Under the pieces are notes generated by a model. It was not told the origin of the DNA. It made no database searches and saw only the letters and a program-made list of their open reading frames with translations. The position numbers and the translations under genes are program-made. A DNA stretch of 64,000 bases from Atopobiaceae bacterium (GTDB lineage: Bacteria > Actinomycetota > Coriobacteriia > Coriobacteriales > Atopobiaceae): positions 2,194,902 to 2,258,901 of the forward strand of contig JAKVOB010000001.1 of assembly GCA_022483015.1 (NCBI GenBank), read 5' to 3'. Numbering within the stretch: the stretch's first letter is position 1; the number at the start of each line of letters is the position of its first letter. Shown in pieces: positions 53,625 through 62,877 of the stretch.

Positions 53625-53659
53625 AGGTGGGGATACCGACATGTCCGGTATCCCCACCT
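53625..53659. terminator. Bidirectional hairpin between NERD gene and PTS operon
   Basis: AGGTGGGGATACCG and its exact complement form a 14-bp stem around a 7-base loop, placed between the convergent stop codons at 53575 and 53683. Confidence 0.75.
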
Positions 53660-53682
53660 CGACCCTCCGAAGTTACCTTGCC

Positions 53683-54138
53683 CTACTCCGGCAGCCCCGC
53701 ATTGATGCACCGAGCAATGTCGCCCGGCTCTTGCATCTGCCTCAGGTTGCTCCTGAAGTCCTCGTCCATGACCAGCACGGCGAGCTTCGAAAGCAACTTG
53801 AGATGCGTGGTAGATGCCTTGTCCTCTGGCACCATCAGAGCGATGGAGACGTCGATGGGGGCCTCATCGAAGGACGGCCACGTAAGGGCCTTCGTAGTCC
53901 GTACGACTATTATGCCCACCCTGCCGATCGCATTCGACTTGGCATGCGGCACAGCAATGCCGTCCATCATGCCGGTGGGCCCCTCCTTCTCCCGGACCTC
54001 AAACGCCTTGAGCACATCGGCCACGCTCGCGCCGTAGCCCAACTCGACAGCCTTGCCCGAGATAAACCGAAGCACGTCCTCGCGACTCCCGAGGTCCTGC
54101 CCTACGAACACGTTCCTCTCCTCGACGAAGTCAGACAC
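53683..54138 (-). CDS. PTS EIIA component, fructose/mannitol type
   Basis: A 151-residue phosphocarrier that passes phosphate from HPr to EIIB. The phosphorylated His is in GIAVPHAKS, within the fructose-type EIIA (PTS_EIIA_2) fold. The GTG start at 54138 (VSDFVEE) has GGGAGAGG just upstream; the frame upstream of it lacks coding character. It is the last gene of the PTS-aldolase operon. Confidence 0.88.
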   Translation of the reverse strand: MSDFVEERNVFVGQDLGSREDVLRFISGKAVELGYGASVADVLKAFEVREKEGPTGMMDGIAVPHAKSNAIGRVGIIVVRTTKALTWPSFDEAPIDVSIALMVPEDKASTTHLKLLSKLAVLVMDEDFRSNLRQMQEPGDIARCINAGLPE

Positions 54139-54175
54139 GACCTCTCCCTTCAGACCAAGCGGCTGTGTACCCGTA

Positions 54176-55075
54176 CTAATTCTGCTCCTGACGCCACTGC
54201 GGCGTCTTCTGCTCGCGATAGATTGCAGCCTTGCCAACTGAGTTGAAGAGCTGCATCTTCTGCGTGACGACCTTCTTGGCTTCCACGATGCAATCAGGGT
54301 AGATGCAGTTGGGGTCCCACAGCTCCGTGGTGGAAAGAACCTCGCGGCACTTCTTGAAGAAGGCGTACTTGTAGTCGGACGAGATGTTCACCTTCTGGAT
54401 GCCGATTCTGACAGCCTCCGCGACCTCGGCATCCGGATTCCCCGATCCGCCATGGAGCACAAGCGGGATGTCCACGACACCCTTGATGGACTCGAGCACG
54501 TCCATGCGCAGCTTGGGAGTGACGCCCTTTGGATACAGGCCATGGCAGGTGCCGATGGCGACCGCCAGGGTATCCACACCCGTCTCGGCCACGAAGCGCT
54601 TGGCATCATCGGGGTCCGTATACTTGACCTCAGTCATGCCCCCCTCGACCGACGTGCCAGTGGTGCCGATGGTACCGAGCTCGCCCTCGACCGAGACGTC
54701 GACCAGATGGCATACGTCAACCACCTGCTTGGTGGTGGCGATGTTCTCCTCAAAGGGCAGGAGCGACCCATCGATCATCACAGAGCTGAAGCCCGCATGC
54801 ACAGCACGCACGATACTTGCTAGCGAGTCGCCATGATCCATATGGACCACGAATGGCACGGGGCTGTTCTTCACACGGTCGAGAACATAGGCGATGAAGT
54901 CATCCTTCACATATGCGAGCTCGGTGGGATGGATGGCGATGATGGCAGGCGAGTCGTTCTCCTCGGCAGCCTCGGCCACGGTGCGCATGAAATTGCTGTC
55001 CGCGACGTTGAACGCTCCGACCGCAAAGTGGTTCTCCTTGGCGACCTCAAGCATCTGATTCATGTTGATAAGCAT
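54176..55075 (-). CDS. Class II ketose-bisphosphate aldolase (copy 2)
   Basis: A 299-residue zinc aldolase of the fructose/tagatose-bisphosphate family. Zinc and active-site parts are HMDHGD, VEGELGTIG, GTCHGLYPKG, LHGGSGN and NISSDYKYAF. It probably cleaves a phosphorylated ketose imported by the neighbouring PTS. It shares only moderate similarity with the other aldolase in the operon, so the two are unlikely to be a recent duplication and may act on different intermediates. It lies 44 bases after the first aldolase gene. Confidence 0.9.
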   Translation of the reverse strand: MLINMNQMLEVAKENHFAVGAFNVADSNFMRTVAEAAEENDSPAIIAIHPTELAYVKDDFIAYVLDRVKNSPVPFVVHMDHGDSLASIVRAVHAGFSSVMIDGSLLPFEENIATTKQVVDVCHLVDVSVEGELGTIGTTGTSVEGGMTEVKYTDPDDAKRFVAETGVDTLAVAIGTCHGLYPKGVTPKLRMDVLESIKGVVDIPLVLHGGSGNPDAEVAEAVRIGIQKVNISSDYKYAFFKKCREVLSTTELWDPNCIYPDCIVEAKKVVTQKMQLFNSVGKAAIYREQKTPQWRQEQN

Positions 55076-55119
55076 GGTTCTCCTCTTTCTCGTTGTCTAT
55101 GTCCCGTCGAAACCGAGGC

Positions 55120-55977
55120 CTAATCCCTGGCCTTGCCGCTCGACCCAGATACCTTGATGTAATGCCTTACCACCGCAGCACCAGCCGCCGCAGACTCGTT
55201 CATGAGTGAGGGATAGTCCGCCTTCGGCCGTTCAGCCAGCTCGTGCGCCAGATACTCACGCTGGGCGATCATGTAGTCCGTCCCCACGTTGATCTTGCTG
55301 ATACCGGCTTCGATTGACTGAAGGATGTTCTTCTCGCCAGCCCCAGACCCACCATGGAGGACAAGCGGGCAGTTGGTTCGAGCAGCGATGCTCCTCACGA
55401 TGTCGAAGTCGAAGGTCGGCACATAATCTGCCGCGTATTCACCGTGCGTGGAGCCATAAGAGACCGCGAGCGCGTCGATGCCGGTATCCTCGATGAAGCT
55501 AACAGCCGTGCCCGGATCTGTGAACATCCCCGTACTGGTAAGGCCGGAATCATCCACGCAACCCATGCAGCCGACCTCCGCCTCGACACTCGCGCCGTAA
55601 CGTTTGGCCAGCCTTACGACCTCAGATGTGGTATGGACGTTCTCCTCGTACGGCTTCATGGATGCATCCACCATCACGCTCGAGAATCCTATAGCGAGAC
55701 AGCGCTTGAGGTGCGCCACATCATGACCGTGGTCGAGGTTGATGGCGATGGGAACGGGAGTCTGGTCGACGAGCGTCCTGATGGCCGGTACCAGCACGTC
55801 GCAATCGAAGTATGCCTTGAGATGGTCCTGGAGGAGGTCGATGATGATGGGTGCCTGAAGCTCCGTAGCCGCCTGTATGATGCCGCGAGCACTCTCAAGG
55901 TTGAAGGCGTTGATGGCCATGACCGCATATCCGCCCGCGCGTGCCTTATCAAGCATTCCCCGCATTGGTACGTACAT
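55120..55977 (-). CDS. Class II ketose-bisphosphate aldolase (copy 1)
   Basis: A 285-residue class II aldolase with NLDHGHD (zinc His), VEAEVGCMG, GSTHGEYA, LHGGSGAGE and KINVGTDYM. It resembles GatY/KbaY tagatose-bisphosphate aldolases and related sugar-specific forms. It follows the EIIC gene after about 30 bases and precedes the second aldolase. The sugar is unknown, and no separate sugar-phosphate kinase is in the operon. Confidence 0.9.
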   Translation of the reverse strand: MYVPMRGMLDKARAGGYAVMAINAFNLESARGIIQAATELQAPIIIDLLQDHLKAYFDCDVLVPAIRTLVDQTPVPIAINLDHGHDVAHLKRCLAIGFSSVMVDASMKPYEENVHTTSEVVRLAKRYGASVEAEVGCMGCVDDSGLTSTGMFTDPGTAVSFIEDTGIDALAVSYGSTHGEYAADYVPTFDFDIVRSIAARTNCPLVLHGGSGAGEKNILQSIEAGISKINVGTDYMIAQREYLAHELAERPKADYPSLMNESAAAGAAVVRHYIKVSGSSGKARD

Positions 55978-56007
55978 GCCGATGAACCTCCTTCCGCAAC
56001 CGTGGCA

Positions 56008-57114
56008 TTAGTCGAACTTCAGTGCACTGAGGTCGACGTCTGCCTCTTCCTCCTCGGGTGGCGCGACCTTGTCGGCTCCCTCGGGAAGACGCTTCTTGAT
56101 CAGGACGAGCATCACGGCCGTCACGACGCACCCTGCAAGAAGGGCGAGAACCGCTCCAAGGGGGTTCGACATGGCTGGAATGACGAAGACGCCGCCGGAG
56201 GGCACAGGGCTGTTGACACCCATCGAGAAACTCAGCGCGCCGCACACACCGCAACCCGTAGCCGTGCAGATAACCGTACGAACGAGGTCGTTCATGGCGA
56301 TGGGGATGACGCCTTCGGAGATCATGCAGAGCCCCATGGGGAACGCAATACCGATGTTGTCGACCTCTTCCGCATTGAAGATCGGCTTCTTGATCACACG
56401 GGAGATCACAAGCGCGAGCGTGACGCCAAGAGGCGGGACCATGGCAGCAAGGACCTTGATGCCCTCGGGGCCTTGGATGCCCTGGAGCAGCAGACCATCG
56501 CAGATGAGGTTAGGGACCTTGGAGATTGCGCCGCCGTAATCGATGCATCCGATAAACCCGATTATGAAGCCGTACAGGGCCTTCTGCGACTGGTCAAGAC
56601 CCGTGATGAAGGCAGTGAGAGCATTCGTCATCCATACAACGGGGGTACCCAAGACGAAGTACATGATGAGGCCGGCAGCGATGGCTGTGAGTGTCGGCAC
56701 GATCATCATGGGCATGAGCGCGTTAGCCCAGCGAGGTACCTTGATATAAGTCTCAAGAACGAGTGCGATAACGCCGGCAATGAAACCACCAATGATACCG
56801 CCAAGGAACCCTGCCCCAAGGAACGAGGCAATCTGCCCCATGAGGAAGCCTGGTGCCAGACCCGGACGGTCCGCGATGGCGTACGAGATGTAGCCTGCGA
56901 TGAACGAGGGAAGCAGGCCCATGCCCAGGACGCCAAGGGAAGTCAACGCGTTGGGGACCGTGAGCTCATCGATTGATGTGATGGTGCTACCACCTGTGAG
57001 ATTACCGATGGCAATGAGCAGACCAGAGGCCACGACCAGGGGAAGCATGTAGCTGATTGCGGTCAGCACCGCTTGCTTTGGATGAATCTTCTTGAGGACC
57101 GACTCCTGAGCCAT
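56008..57114 (-). CDS. PTS EIIC permease, fructose type
   Basis: A 368-residue sugar permease with about nine or ten transmembrane helices. Family parts are VASGLLIAIGNLTGG, the PGLAPGFLMGQIASFLGAGFLG region, and the ISEGVIPIA motif of fructose-class EIIC near residue 270. It is a separate polypeptide, unlike the fused EIIBC or EIIABC forms. AAAGGA lies 6 bases before the ATG at 57114. It sits 55 bases after the EIIB gene. Confidence 0.92.
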   Translation of the reverse strand: MAQESVLKKIHPKQAVLTAISYMLPLVVASGLLIAIGNLTGGSTITSIDELTVPNALTSLGVLGMGLLPSFIAGYISYAIADRPGLAPGFLMGQIASFLGAGFLGGIIGGFIAGVIALVLETYIKVPRWANALMPMMIVPTLTAIAAGLIMYFVLGTPVVWMTNALTAFITGLDQSQKALYGFIIGFIGCIDYGGAISKVPNLICDGLLLQGIQGPEGIKVLAAMVPPLGVTLALVISRVIKKPIFNAEEVDNIGIAFPMGLCMISEGVIPIAMNDLVRTVICTATGCGVCGALSFSMGVNSPVPSGGVFVIPAMSNPLGAVLALLAGCVVTAVMLVLIKKRLPEGADKVAPPEEEEADVDLSALKFD

Positions 57115-57169
57115 TTCAGTTCCTTTCTGATGGGTGCGACACATGAACCATGCAGGACAGACCTAAGAG

Positions 57170-57484
57170 CTACTTGATGCCAAGCTGAGTCGAGATCTTG
57201 TTGAGTACGGCCTTCGGGGCCTTGATGGCCAGATCCGTCGGGACCTCGACCACCTGCTTGCCCTCGAACCTCTCGCGCCCCTCGATATGGACGTCGACCG
57301 CCAGCAGGACCACATCCGCGTCGGCGATCTGCTGAGGGGTCAACTCGTTCTCCACGCCGATGGTCCCCTGTGTCTCGAGATGAATCTCATGACCCAGAGC
57401 GCCTGCGGCTTTGACAAGAGCCTCCTTCGCCATATACGTGTGAGCAATTCCGCTACAGCAAGCGCAAACACCGACTATCCGCAT
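57170..57484 (-). CDS. PTS EIIB component, fructose type
   Basis: A 104-residue EIIB that receives phosphate from EIIA on Cys and gives it to the sugar at EIIC. The phosphocysteine loop is VCACCSGIAHTYMA; the usual form is ACPTGIAHT, so Pro-Thr is replaced by Cys-Ser, while the active Cys and GIAHT are kept. The ATG at 57484 has GGAGAGG just upstream. It is the first gene of the operon. Confidence 0.9.
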   Translation of the reverse strand: MRIVGVCACCSGIAHTYMAKEALVKAAGALGHEIHLETQGTIGVENELTPQQIADADVVLLAVDVHIEGRERFEGKQVVEVPTDLAIKAPKAVLNKISTQLGIK

Positions 57485-57734
57485 GACCTCTCCCTCCATT
57501 GGCCTTCCGAGTAGACGCCCACACCTCGCGAGTGGGTGTATCTGCGTTTCATAATGTCACGTGATTTGGTTTGTTCAACCACCATAGGAAGATGGGCCAT
57601 GAACGGACGCTATGCTCCGGTGAATGGTTCTCAGTTTCTATTATTGTTCTAGACTGAAATATTGTTTCTTATAGTCCATAAAGCGACAGAGTCATCCTCT
57701 TTGAGGCATGGGCTCCTAGACACCAAGGAGCTAT
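57485..57734. promoter_or_regulatory. Promoter region of the PTS-aldolase operon
   Basis: The 250 bases between the EIIB and RpiR genes are clearly AT-rich around 57540-57700 and must hold the operon promoter. GAAATATTGTTTC at 57656-57668 is an imperfect palindrome, and the related GTTTCAATAT lies upstream of the regulator near 58659. These could be RpiR sites, but the evidence is weak. Confidence 0.4.
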
Positions 57735-58607
57735 CTAATTCAGCGTAATAGAACGCTCCTTGTCATCACTCAGACTCTTCATCTCAATCTTTGCATGTTC
57801 GAGAGCTTCGCTCGACCCATGGAAGAGCAGCAAGAAGAGGATGTCCATGACAAGGGTCGCAGTCATGTGCGATGAGAACTGCCGAGATGACAGGCTCTGG
57901 TCGCGCGTCGCGAGCAAGAACAGGTCATCGACACGCGAGGCAAGTGGAGAGTCCACAGCGCAGGTCAGCAGGATGATGGGCGCGTCGTTATCCTCTGCAT
58001 TGTCAACAATGGTCTCTAGGCGCCTGGAATACCCCGACGTGGAGACGATCACGAGTACGTCCTTGTGCGTCAGAGACATGGAAGCGAGGACCATCTGCTC
58101 CGTGTTCGCCGGGCACACCGTGCGGATACCAATCTGCCCGAGCTTGAAAGCAAAGCTTGCGCAAGGAGGTATGGAGTTCCCCACAGCCGCGAACTGTACG
58201 GTATCAGCCTCTCTCAAGAGCTTGACCGCTTCTAGGACAGACTTCTCATCCAACATGGAGGCGGTCGTCCTAAGCTCCTGCACCCTGTTCGTGACGATAT
58301 AGGAGATGGATTCCGGGATTGCATCCAGGGAGACCCCGTCGCTTGGAACGGATTGCTCTCCGTCCTCATTTACATCCTCGCGAGCGAGCGCGAGCCGCAG
58401 AGTCGCAAAGCTATCGAAACCAGCGTCCCTCACAAAACGCGACACGGAGGCACTAGAAGCCCCGCTCTTGTCGGCAATCTCGCGAACCGACAGGTGAAGA
58501 ACGTCCTCTTTGTTGTTCAAGATGAAGTCGGCAACCTTGCGCTCAGCATCAGAGAGCTTCTCGTAGCACTGGCATATGGTGCTCATCGTATCCATCGTGT
58601 TCGCCAT
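57735..58607 (-). CDS. RpiR/MurR-family transcriptional regulator
   Basis: A 290-residue regulator. The N-terminal helix-turn-helix is HTH_6 type (SVREIADKSGASSASVSRFVRDAGF), and the C-terminal SIS sugar-phosphate-binding domain shows VQFAAVGNS and VLVIVSTSGYSRRLE. RpiR proteins sense a phosphorylated sugar. The gene lies directly upstream of the PTS-aldolase operon in the same direction and is its likely regulator. Confidence 0.9.
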   Translation of the reverse strand: MANTMDTMSTICQCYEKLSDAERKVADFILNNKEDVLHLSVREIADKSGASSASVSRFVRDAGFDSFATLRLALAREDVNEDGEQSVPSDGVSLDAIPESISYIVTNRVQELRTTASMLDEKSVLEAVKLLREADTVQFAAVGNSIPPCASFAFKLGQIGIRTVCPANTEQMVLASMSLTHKDVLVIVSTSGYSRRLETIVDNAEDNDAPIILLTCAVDSPLASRVDDLFLLATRDQSLSSRQFSSHMTATLVMDILFLLLFHGSSEALEHAKIEMKSLSDDKERSITLN

Positions 58608-58732
58608 GGTATCCAGCTCTCGTCGGACGTCTCCAGTATATGTACGGTTGTATCACTCGTTTCAATATAAGCGATTCTCTGTAACTATGAACCATTCATA
58701 CCCAGACCGCCCCGCTTGAAACGGAACTGCTC

Positions 58733-58779
58733 GCAGCCGTTGGCCGGACTGCAAGGGCATCGTGGACATCGACGGCTGA
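58733..58779 (+). pseudogene. 3'-end fragment of a NERD/zinc-finger gene
   Basis: Bases 58733-58771 match the end of the NERD gene (53529-53567) at 38 of 39 positions. In frame they encode the last residues of the zinc finger (SRWPDCKGIVDI) and then a stop. Nothing upstream of the match is related. The PTS-aldolase operon lies exactly between the two copies. Confidence 0.75.
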
Positions 58780-58860
58780 GCCGCCAAGCCCGCCGTTCCT
58801 CTCGCCCGCCTCTTGGGAGCCGATCTCGACCTCGACCGAACTGGTTAGATAAGCCCCACC

Positions 58861-61800
58861 TCACGCCCTGCGACGGGCCAGTGCCGCTCCTGCAAGGGCC
58901 ATGAGCGCACCGAGCACCGCGACGCCTGCCGCCGAATGGTCGTTCTCGCCCGTAGTGGGCAGGACGGTGGCCGAGGAGACCGGCGCCGCCGAGGGCGTCT
59001 CGGCAGACGAAGCGTCCGAGGTCGCCGCCGGCGTCTCGGCAGAAGGTGTCGTGGGTGTCGTGGGTGTGGTGGACGACGTGGGTGTGGTGGGCGACGTGGG
59101 CGCCGCACCACCGGTGATGACGAAGGTGCCCGACAGCCCGCCGGTGAAGCGTCCCATGCCCGTGACGGTCACCTTGGCCGTGCCCGCCTCGACGTTGTCC
59201 GCATACGAGACCGTGTAGTCGACTCCCTCGGTGAGCACCTGGGAACCAAACCTCACACTCACCGCGGGCGTCAGCGCCTTGCCGGTGTAGCCCTGGTCGG
59301 CGATCGCGTCGATGGTCGCCTCCGCCATGTCGACCGCATAGGTGTCCGCCGCCGTGGAGGAGAAGACACGGTTGGGAGCCTCGACGGTGCCCGCCAGCAC
59401 ATAGAGGGTCCCGTCATAGGCGCACGCCGCGGGTATCAGCAGCGCCTTGTCGCTGGCGCGCTTGGCATACTTCGTCGGCTCCGCGCCATCGGCCGACATC
59501 AGGTAGGTATCCGCCGTCGGCGTGCCCGCGGCCTCATTGCTCAGCGGACCGGCGAAGATGAATCCGGAGGTCACGGTCGCCGGGGCAAAGCACAGCTGTC
59601 CGGTGTCGGTTATCAGGTTCCAGGCCTCCGCCTTCGCGCTCGCCAGGGAGCCGTCAGGTTGCACGACCTGCCTCTCCATGCCGTTGACGGCCGCGCCCTG
59701 GTTGTCGGCGTTCCAACCGTTCGTCACCAGGAACGTCCCTCTGTTGTCGTATGCCACACGGGGGCATTGGCCTGGAGTCGACAACGTGCCCACCTGAGTG
59801 AACGCACCGGTCCTCACGTCCACCTTCCAGATGCCGTCGTAGCTCTGGGAGCCTACCGCCTTGGAGCTGTCCAGGCCACCGAACAGATAGAGCGAGGTTC
59901 CATCCGAGGCCAGGCTCGCATAATGGATGCTCTCGCATCCCTCGAACGTCCAACCCGTCTGTGCCCAATTGCCTGCCGCGTCCAGGGTGATGATGCTCTT
60001 GACATAGTTGTCATCAACCAGCGCCTCTACGTACACGTACATCCGTCCCCGGACCACCGCGGCGGAATACATATATGCCCCGTCGCCGCTCACAGGGATA
60101 TCGACCTGCTCCCAGGACTGCGAAGCGGGGTCATAACGCAGCAGGTGATCATATGTCCTCAACGTCGCCGTCTGCGGCAGGCAGTAGACATAGCCGCCGA
60201 AGCCCACCAGCTGCCAGCCGGTCCAATCGGCCATCTCGTCGGGATAGGGCATCTCGACGTTGTCGTAATAGGTGAGGTCCTTGGCTTGGTTCAGATATGC
60301 GACCAGGTTGCCGGTCTTCCCGTTGGTGCCGACCACTTGAATGCGCGCATCACCGCCCTCGAAGCCGGCGGGCAGTGCCACTTCCACGCTGGACTTATCG
60401 TCGCCCAGGTCGGTGCAGGACAGGACGCTCGCCTGCGTGCCGTCGATGCTGACGGTGGGATTCGACCCGAAGAAGTACCCCGTGATGGTGGCGGTCGAGC
60501 CGGTCGAGGTCGCAGAGGTCGGCGTGGCCGTCGGGTCGGCGGACGCGTCCAGCGCAATCCTGCCGCTACTCAGGCAAAGGTTCTCATAACGGGAATCGTA
60601 GGTGGTCGACCCCTTGACCAGGGCCGCCAGCTTCTCTGCTGAGGCGGTCGGATTGTCCTCCGCCAGCACCGCAGCCACTCCGGCCACAGCAGGGCATGCC
60701 ATCGAGGTGCCCTGATCGTACGTATACGGTACGCGCGTCGATCCCAGCCCGATGCTGTCCACGCAGAGCGTTCCTGCCACCTTGTTTTCCTGATACACCC
60801 CGCCGACCTTGGCACCATCGACCATCAGGTACGATATCTCGATCTGAAAATGCGCCCAGTCGGTGTCAGCCGGCAGGTCAACGTACTGCCCACCCCAGGC
60901 ATCGCCCGACATATTGAAAGCACCCTCCGCAGCCAAGTCCTTGAAGGACCCGTCCGTGCAACGGACGCTCACCTTCAAACCGATCTCCAGCGGTGTGTTC
61001 GCATCGTCAGGGATGGCGGAGTAGCGAATGCTCAGGTATTTTGGCTTAGCGGAGAGAGCGGACAGGTCCACCTCATTGGAGGTCGCATCGGCCAACCCAG
61101 GACTGGTGACCGGATCGTAGGCCAGGCCGATGCTTCTGTCCCCCTCGAACGACCGTGTGGTCACGGTGGTCTCGCCCGGGAACGAGAAGAGGTTGCCGGC
61201 CGAGGGCTGGACGGAGGCATCGAAACGGCTGCTTGCGTCGAAGCTCTCGTAGACCGTGGTGTCAGCCAGGTTCGCCTCGCCCAGGAAGCTGGGCTCAGCT
61301 GAGAGCACCGTGGACAGGACGGTGGCACCCGAGGCGAGCACGTCGGTGGTCGAGACCCCATAGTTGCTGAAACCGGACAGCGCCCCCGTGGGTCCTATGC
61401 TGTCCACGACGACGGCATAGGGGTTCTGGGCCAGGTTGGTCGCGTTCGTCGAGGTGGACGAGAGATCAGAGTCATCGTTACCCGACGCGAAGACGGATAT
61501 CGCACCAGCCTGCCCCATCTGGGTGACGGCGACGGAGATGCTGCGCGATCCGTCCAGCCCCGTGCCCCAGGAGTTGCTGACGACCCTCACGTTCACGCCC
61601 GCGTCCAGCGCCGTCCTCACATAGGCGAACGCCTGGATGTAGGAAGCCGTCGTCCCCTCAGGGACCAGCGCCATGATGCGTGCGTCCTGTGACACACCCG
61701 AGGTGCCCTGACCGTTCCACTCGGCTCCGATGACACCGGCGCAATGGGTGCCATGATTGATCTGCAGACCCGTGGTGGAAGACGTCACGCTGGGATTGTC

Positions 61801-62646
61801 GGACCAGCCGCATGCGTCACCACCCAAGGCGACCAGGCTGGGATAGCTCATGCCATCGCGCCACATCTTGTTGGTCAGGTCGGGGTTGGTCTCGTCGACG
61901 CCAGTGTCGATGACCGCGACGACGGGCCCGTCTCCCACGCCCGTCGTGGAGTCCCATGCGGCGTAGTCGATGTCGATGCCTGCCGTGCCGCTTCCGCCCC
62001 AATGGCCGTCGTTCTTCTCGCCCCACTGGAATGCGGTCAGGTCGGAGCAGGTCGTCAGGCCCTGCCCGTCGACGGTCGTCGGCTCGTCGGCCTCCCCCGT
62101 GACCGTCTGGTCCAGCGTCTCCTGCAAGGTGAGCTGCGAGGTGGTCTGCGACGTGTCCTCGTCATCGGAGGAGACGTAGAGGTTGGGCTCCGCGAAGACC
62201 ACGCGTGAGTCGGCCTGGAGCTCGTCGATGAGCTGCTCGGTGGTCTTCGAGGCGTCGCGCACCAGCACGAGGCGCTGGGTCGCATCCGCCGTGGCAGACT
62301 GCACCACGGCCTGCTCCTGGGTGGTGAGGTTGCCGGTATCGCACTCGCTCGTCACGGCGTCGTCAGATACGTCCATCAGGGTCGTGGCCGACGAGAGCAG
62401 GTCGTCGGCCTGGGTGCTCAGCCCCTCGCCGCCCACCGAGGAGACGACCAACGCGATGGCCTCGCCTTCCGCATAGGTCCCTGACTCGTAGCCGAAGGTG
62501 GTCGAGCCGGTGTCCGCCGAGGCCGCGCTCGCCTGACGAGCCGACATGACGGGCACGAGCAGGCCCGCCAGGGCCACGACGAGCAGCACGCAGGCACACC
62601 GACGGACCAGGCGATGGTGATGGCGGACGCGTTTCCCGACTACCAT
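58861..62646 (-). CDS. Cell-wall-anchored subtilase (S8 protease)
   Basis: A 1261-residue surface protease. Parts in order are: signal peptide (VLLVVALAGLLVPVMSARQASA), propeptide, S8 catalytic domain with Asp in VVAVIDTGVDETN, His in NHGTHCAGVIG and Ser in DQGTSMACPAVAG, an inserted beta domain between His and Ser, an IPT/TIG-like domain, a kelch-like propeller region, a Ser/Thr/Pro stalk, and a sortase signal LPTTGE with hydrophobic helix and RRRA tail. The ATG at 62646 has AAGGGG 6 bases upstream. It probably processes host or bacterial surface proteins. It is monocistronic. Confidence 0.92.
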   Translation of the reverse strand: MVVGKRVRHHHRLVRRCACVLLVVALAGLLVPVMSARQASAASADTGSTTFGYESGTYAEGEAIALVVSSVGGEGLSTQADDLLSSATTLMDVSDDAVTSECDTGNLTTQEQAVVQSATADATQRLVLVRDASKTTEQLIDELQADSRVVFAEPNLYVSSDDEDTSQTTSQLTLQETLDQTVTGEADEPTTVDGQGLTTCSDLTAFQWGEKNDGHWGGSGTAGIDIDYAAWDSTTGVGDGPVVAVIDTGVDETNPDLTNKMWRDGMSYPSLVALGGDACGWSDNPSVTSSTTGLQINHGTHCAGVIGAEWNGQGTSGVSQDARIMALVPEGTTASYIQAFAYVRTALDAGVNVRVVSNSWGTGLDGSRSISVAVTQMGQAGAISVFASGNDDSDLSSTSTNATNLAQNPYAVVVDSIGPTGALSGFSNYGVSTTDVLASGATVLSTVLSAEPSFLGEANLADTTVYESFDASSRFDASVQPSAGNLFSFPGETTVTTRSFEGDRSIGLAYDPVTSPGLADATSNEVDLSALSAKPKYLSIRYSAIPDDANTPLEIGLKVSVRCTDGSFKDLAAEGAFNMSGDAWGGQYVDLPADTDWAHFQIEISYLMVDGAKVGGVYQENKVAGTLCVDSIGLGSTRVPYTYDQGTSMACPAVAGVAAVLAEDNPTASAEKLAALVKGSTTYDSRYENLCLSSGRIALDASADPTATPTSATSTGSTATITGYFFGSNPTVSIDGTQASVLSCTDLGDDKSSVEVALPAGFEGGDARIQVVGTNGKTGNLVAYLNQAKDLTYYDNVEMPYPDEMADWTGWQLVGFGGYVYCLPQTATLRTYDHLLRYDPASQSWEQVDIPVSGDGAYMYSAAVVRGRMYVYVEALVDDNYVKSIITLDAAGNWAQTGWTFEGCESIHYASLASDGTSLYLFGGLDSSKAVGSQSYDGIWKVDVRTGAFTQVGTLSTPGQCPRVAYDNRGTFLVTNGWNADNQGAAVNGMERQVVQPDGSLASAKAEAWNLITDTGQLCFAPATVTSGFIFAGPLSNEAAGTPTADTYLMSADGAEPTKYAKRASDKALLIPAACAYDGTLYVLAGTVEAPNRVFSSTAADTYAVDMAEATIDAIADQGYTGKALTPAVSVRFGSQVLTEGVDYTVSYADNVEAGTAKVTVTGMGRFTGGLSGTFVITGGAAPTSPTTPTSSTTPTTPTTPSAETPAATSDASSAETPSAAPVSSATVLPTTGENDHSAAGVAVLGALMALAGAALARRRA

Positions 62647-62877
62647 GGCATTCCCCTTCAAGACGAGGACCGTGTCACTTCACTGACGGGCGAGGCACTC
62701 AAGCCTTTGTTCAGGCGATTCTATCATTCTGGCATCGTGCAGGCGTTATGTCTGCCAGCGGTGCCACGAACGCGTCGAGCGGGTCGGGCTTCTCGGCGGG
62801 AGGGGCCGAGGGTGGGGCGGCAATGCCAGGCACGCACGAGACCGACGTCCTTCTCGGCTGGAAGACCCGTTGATCGG

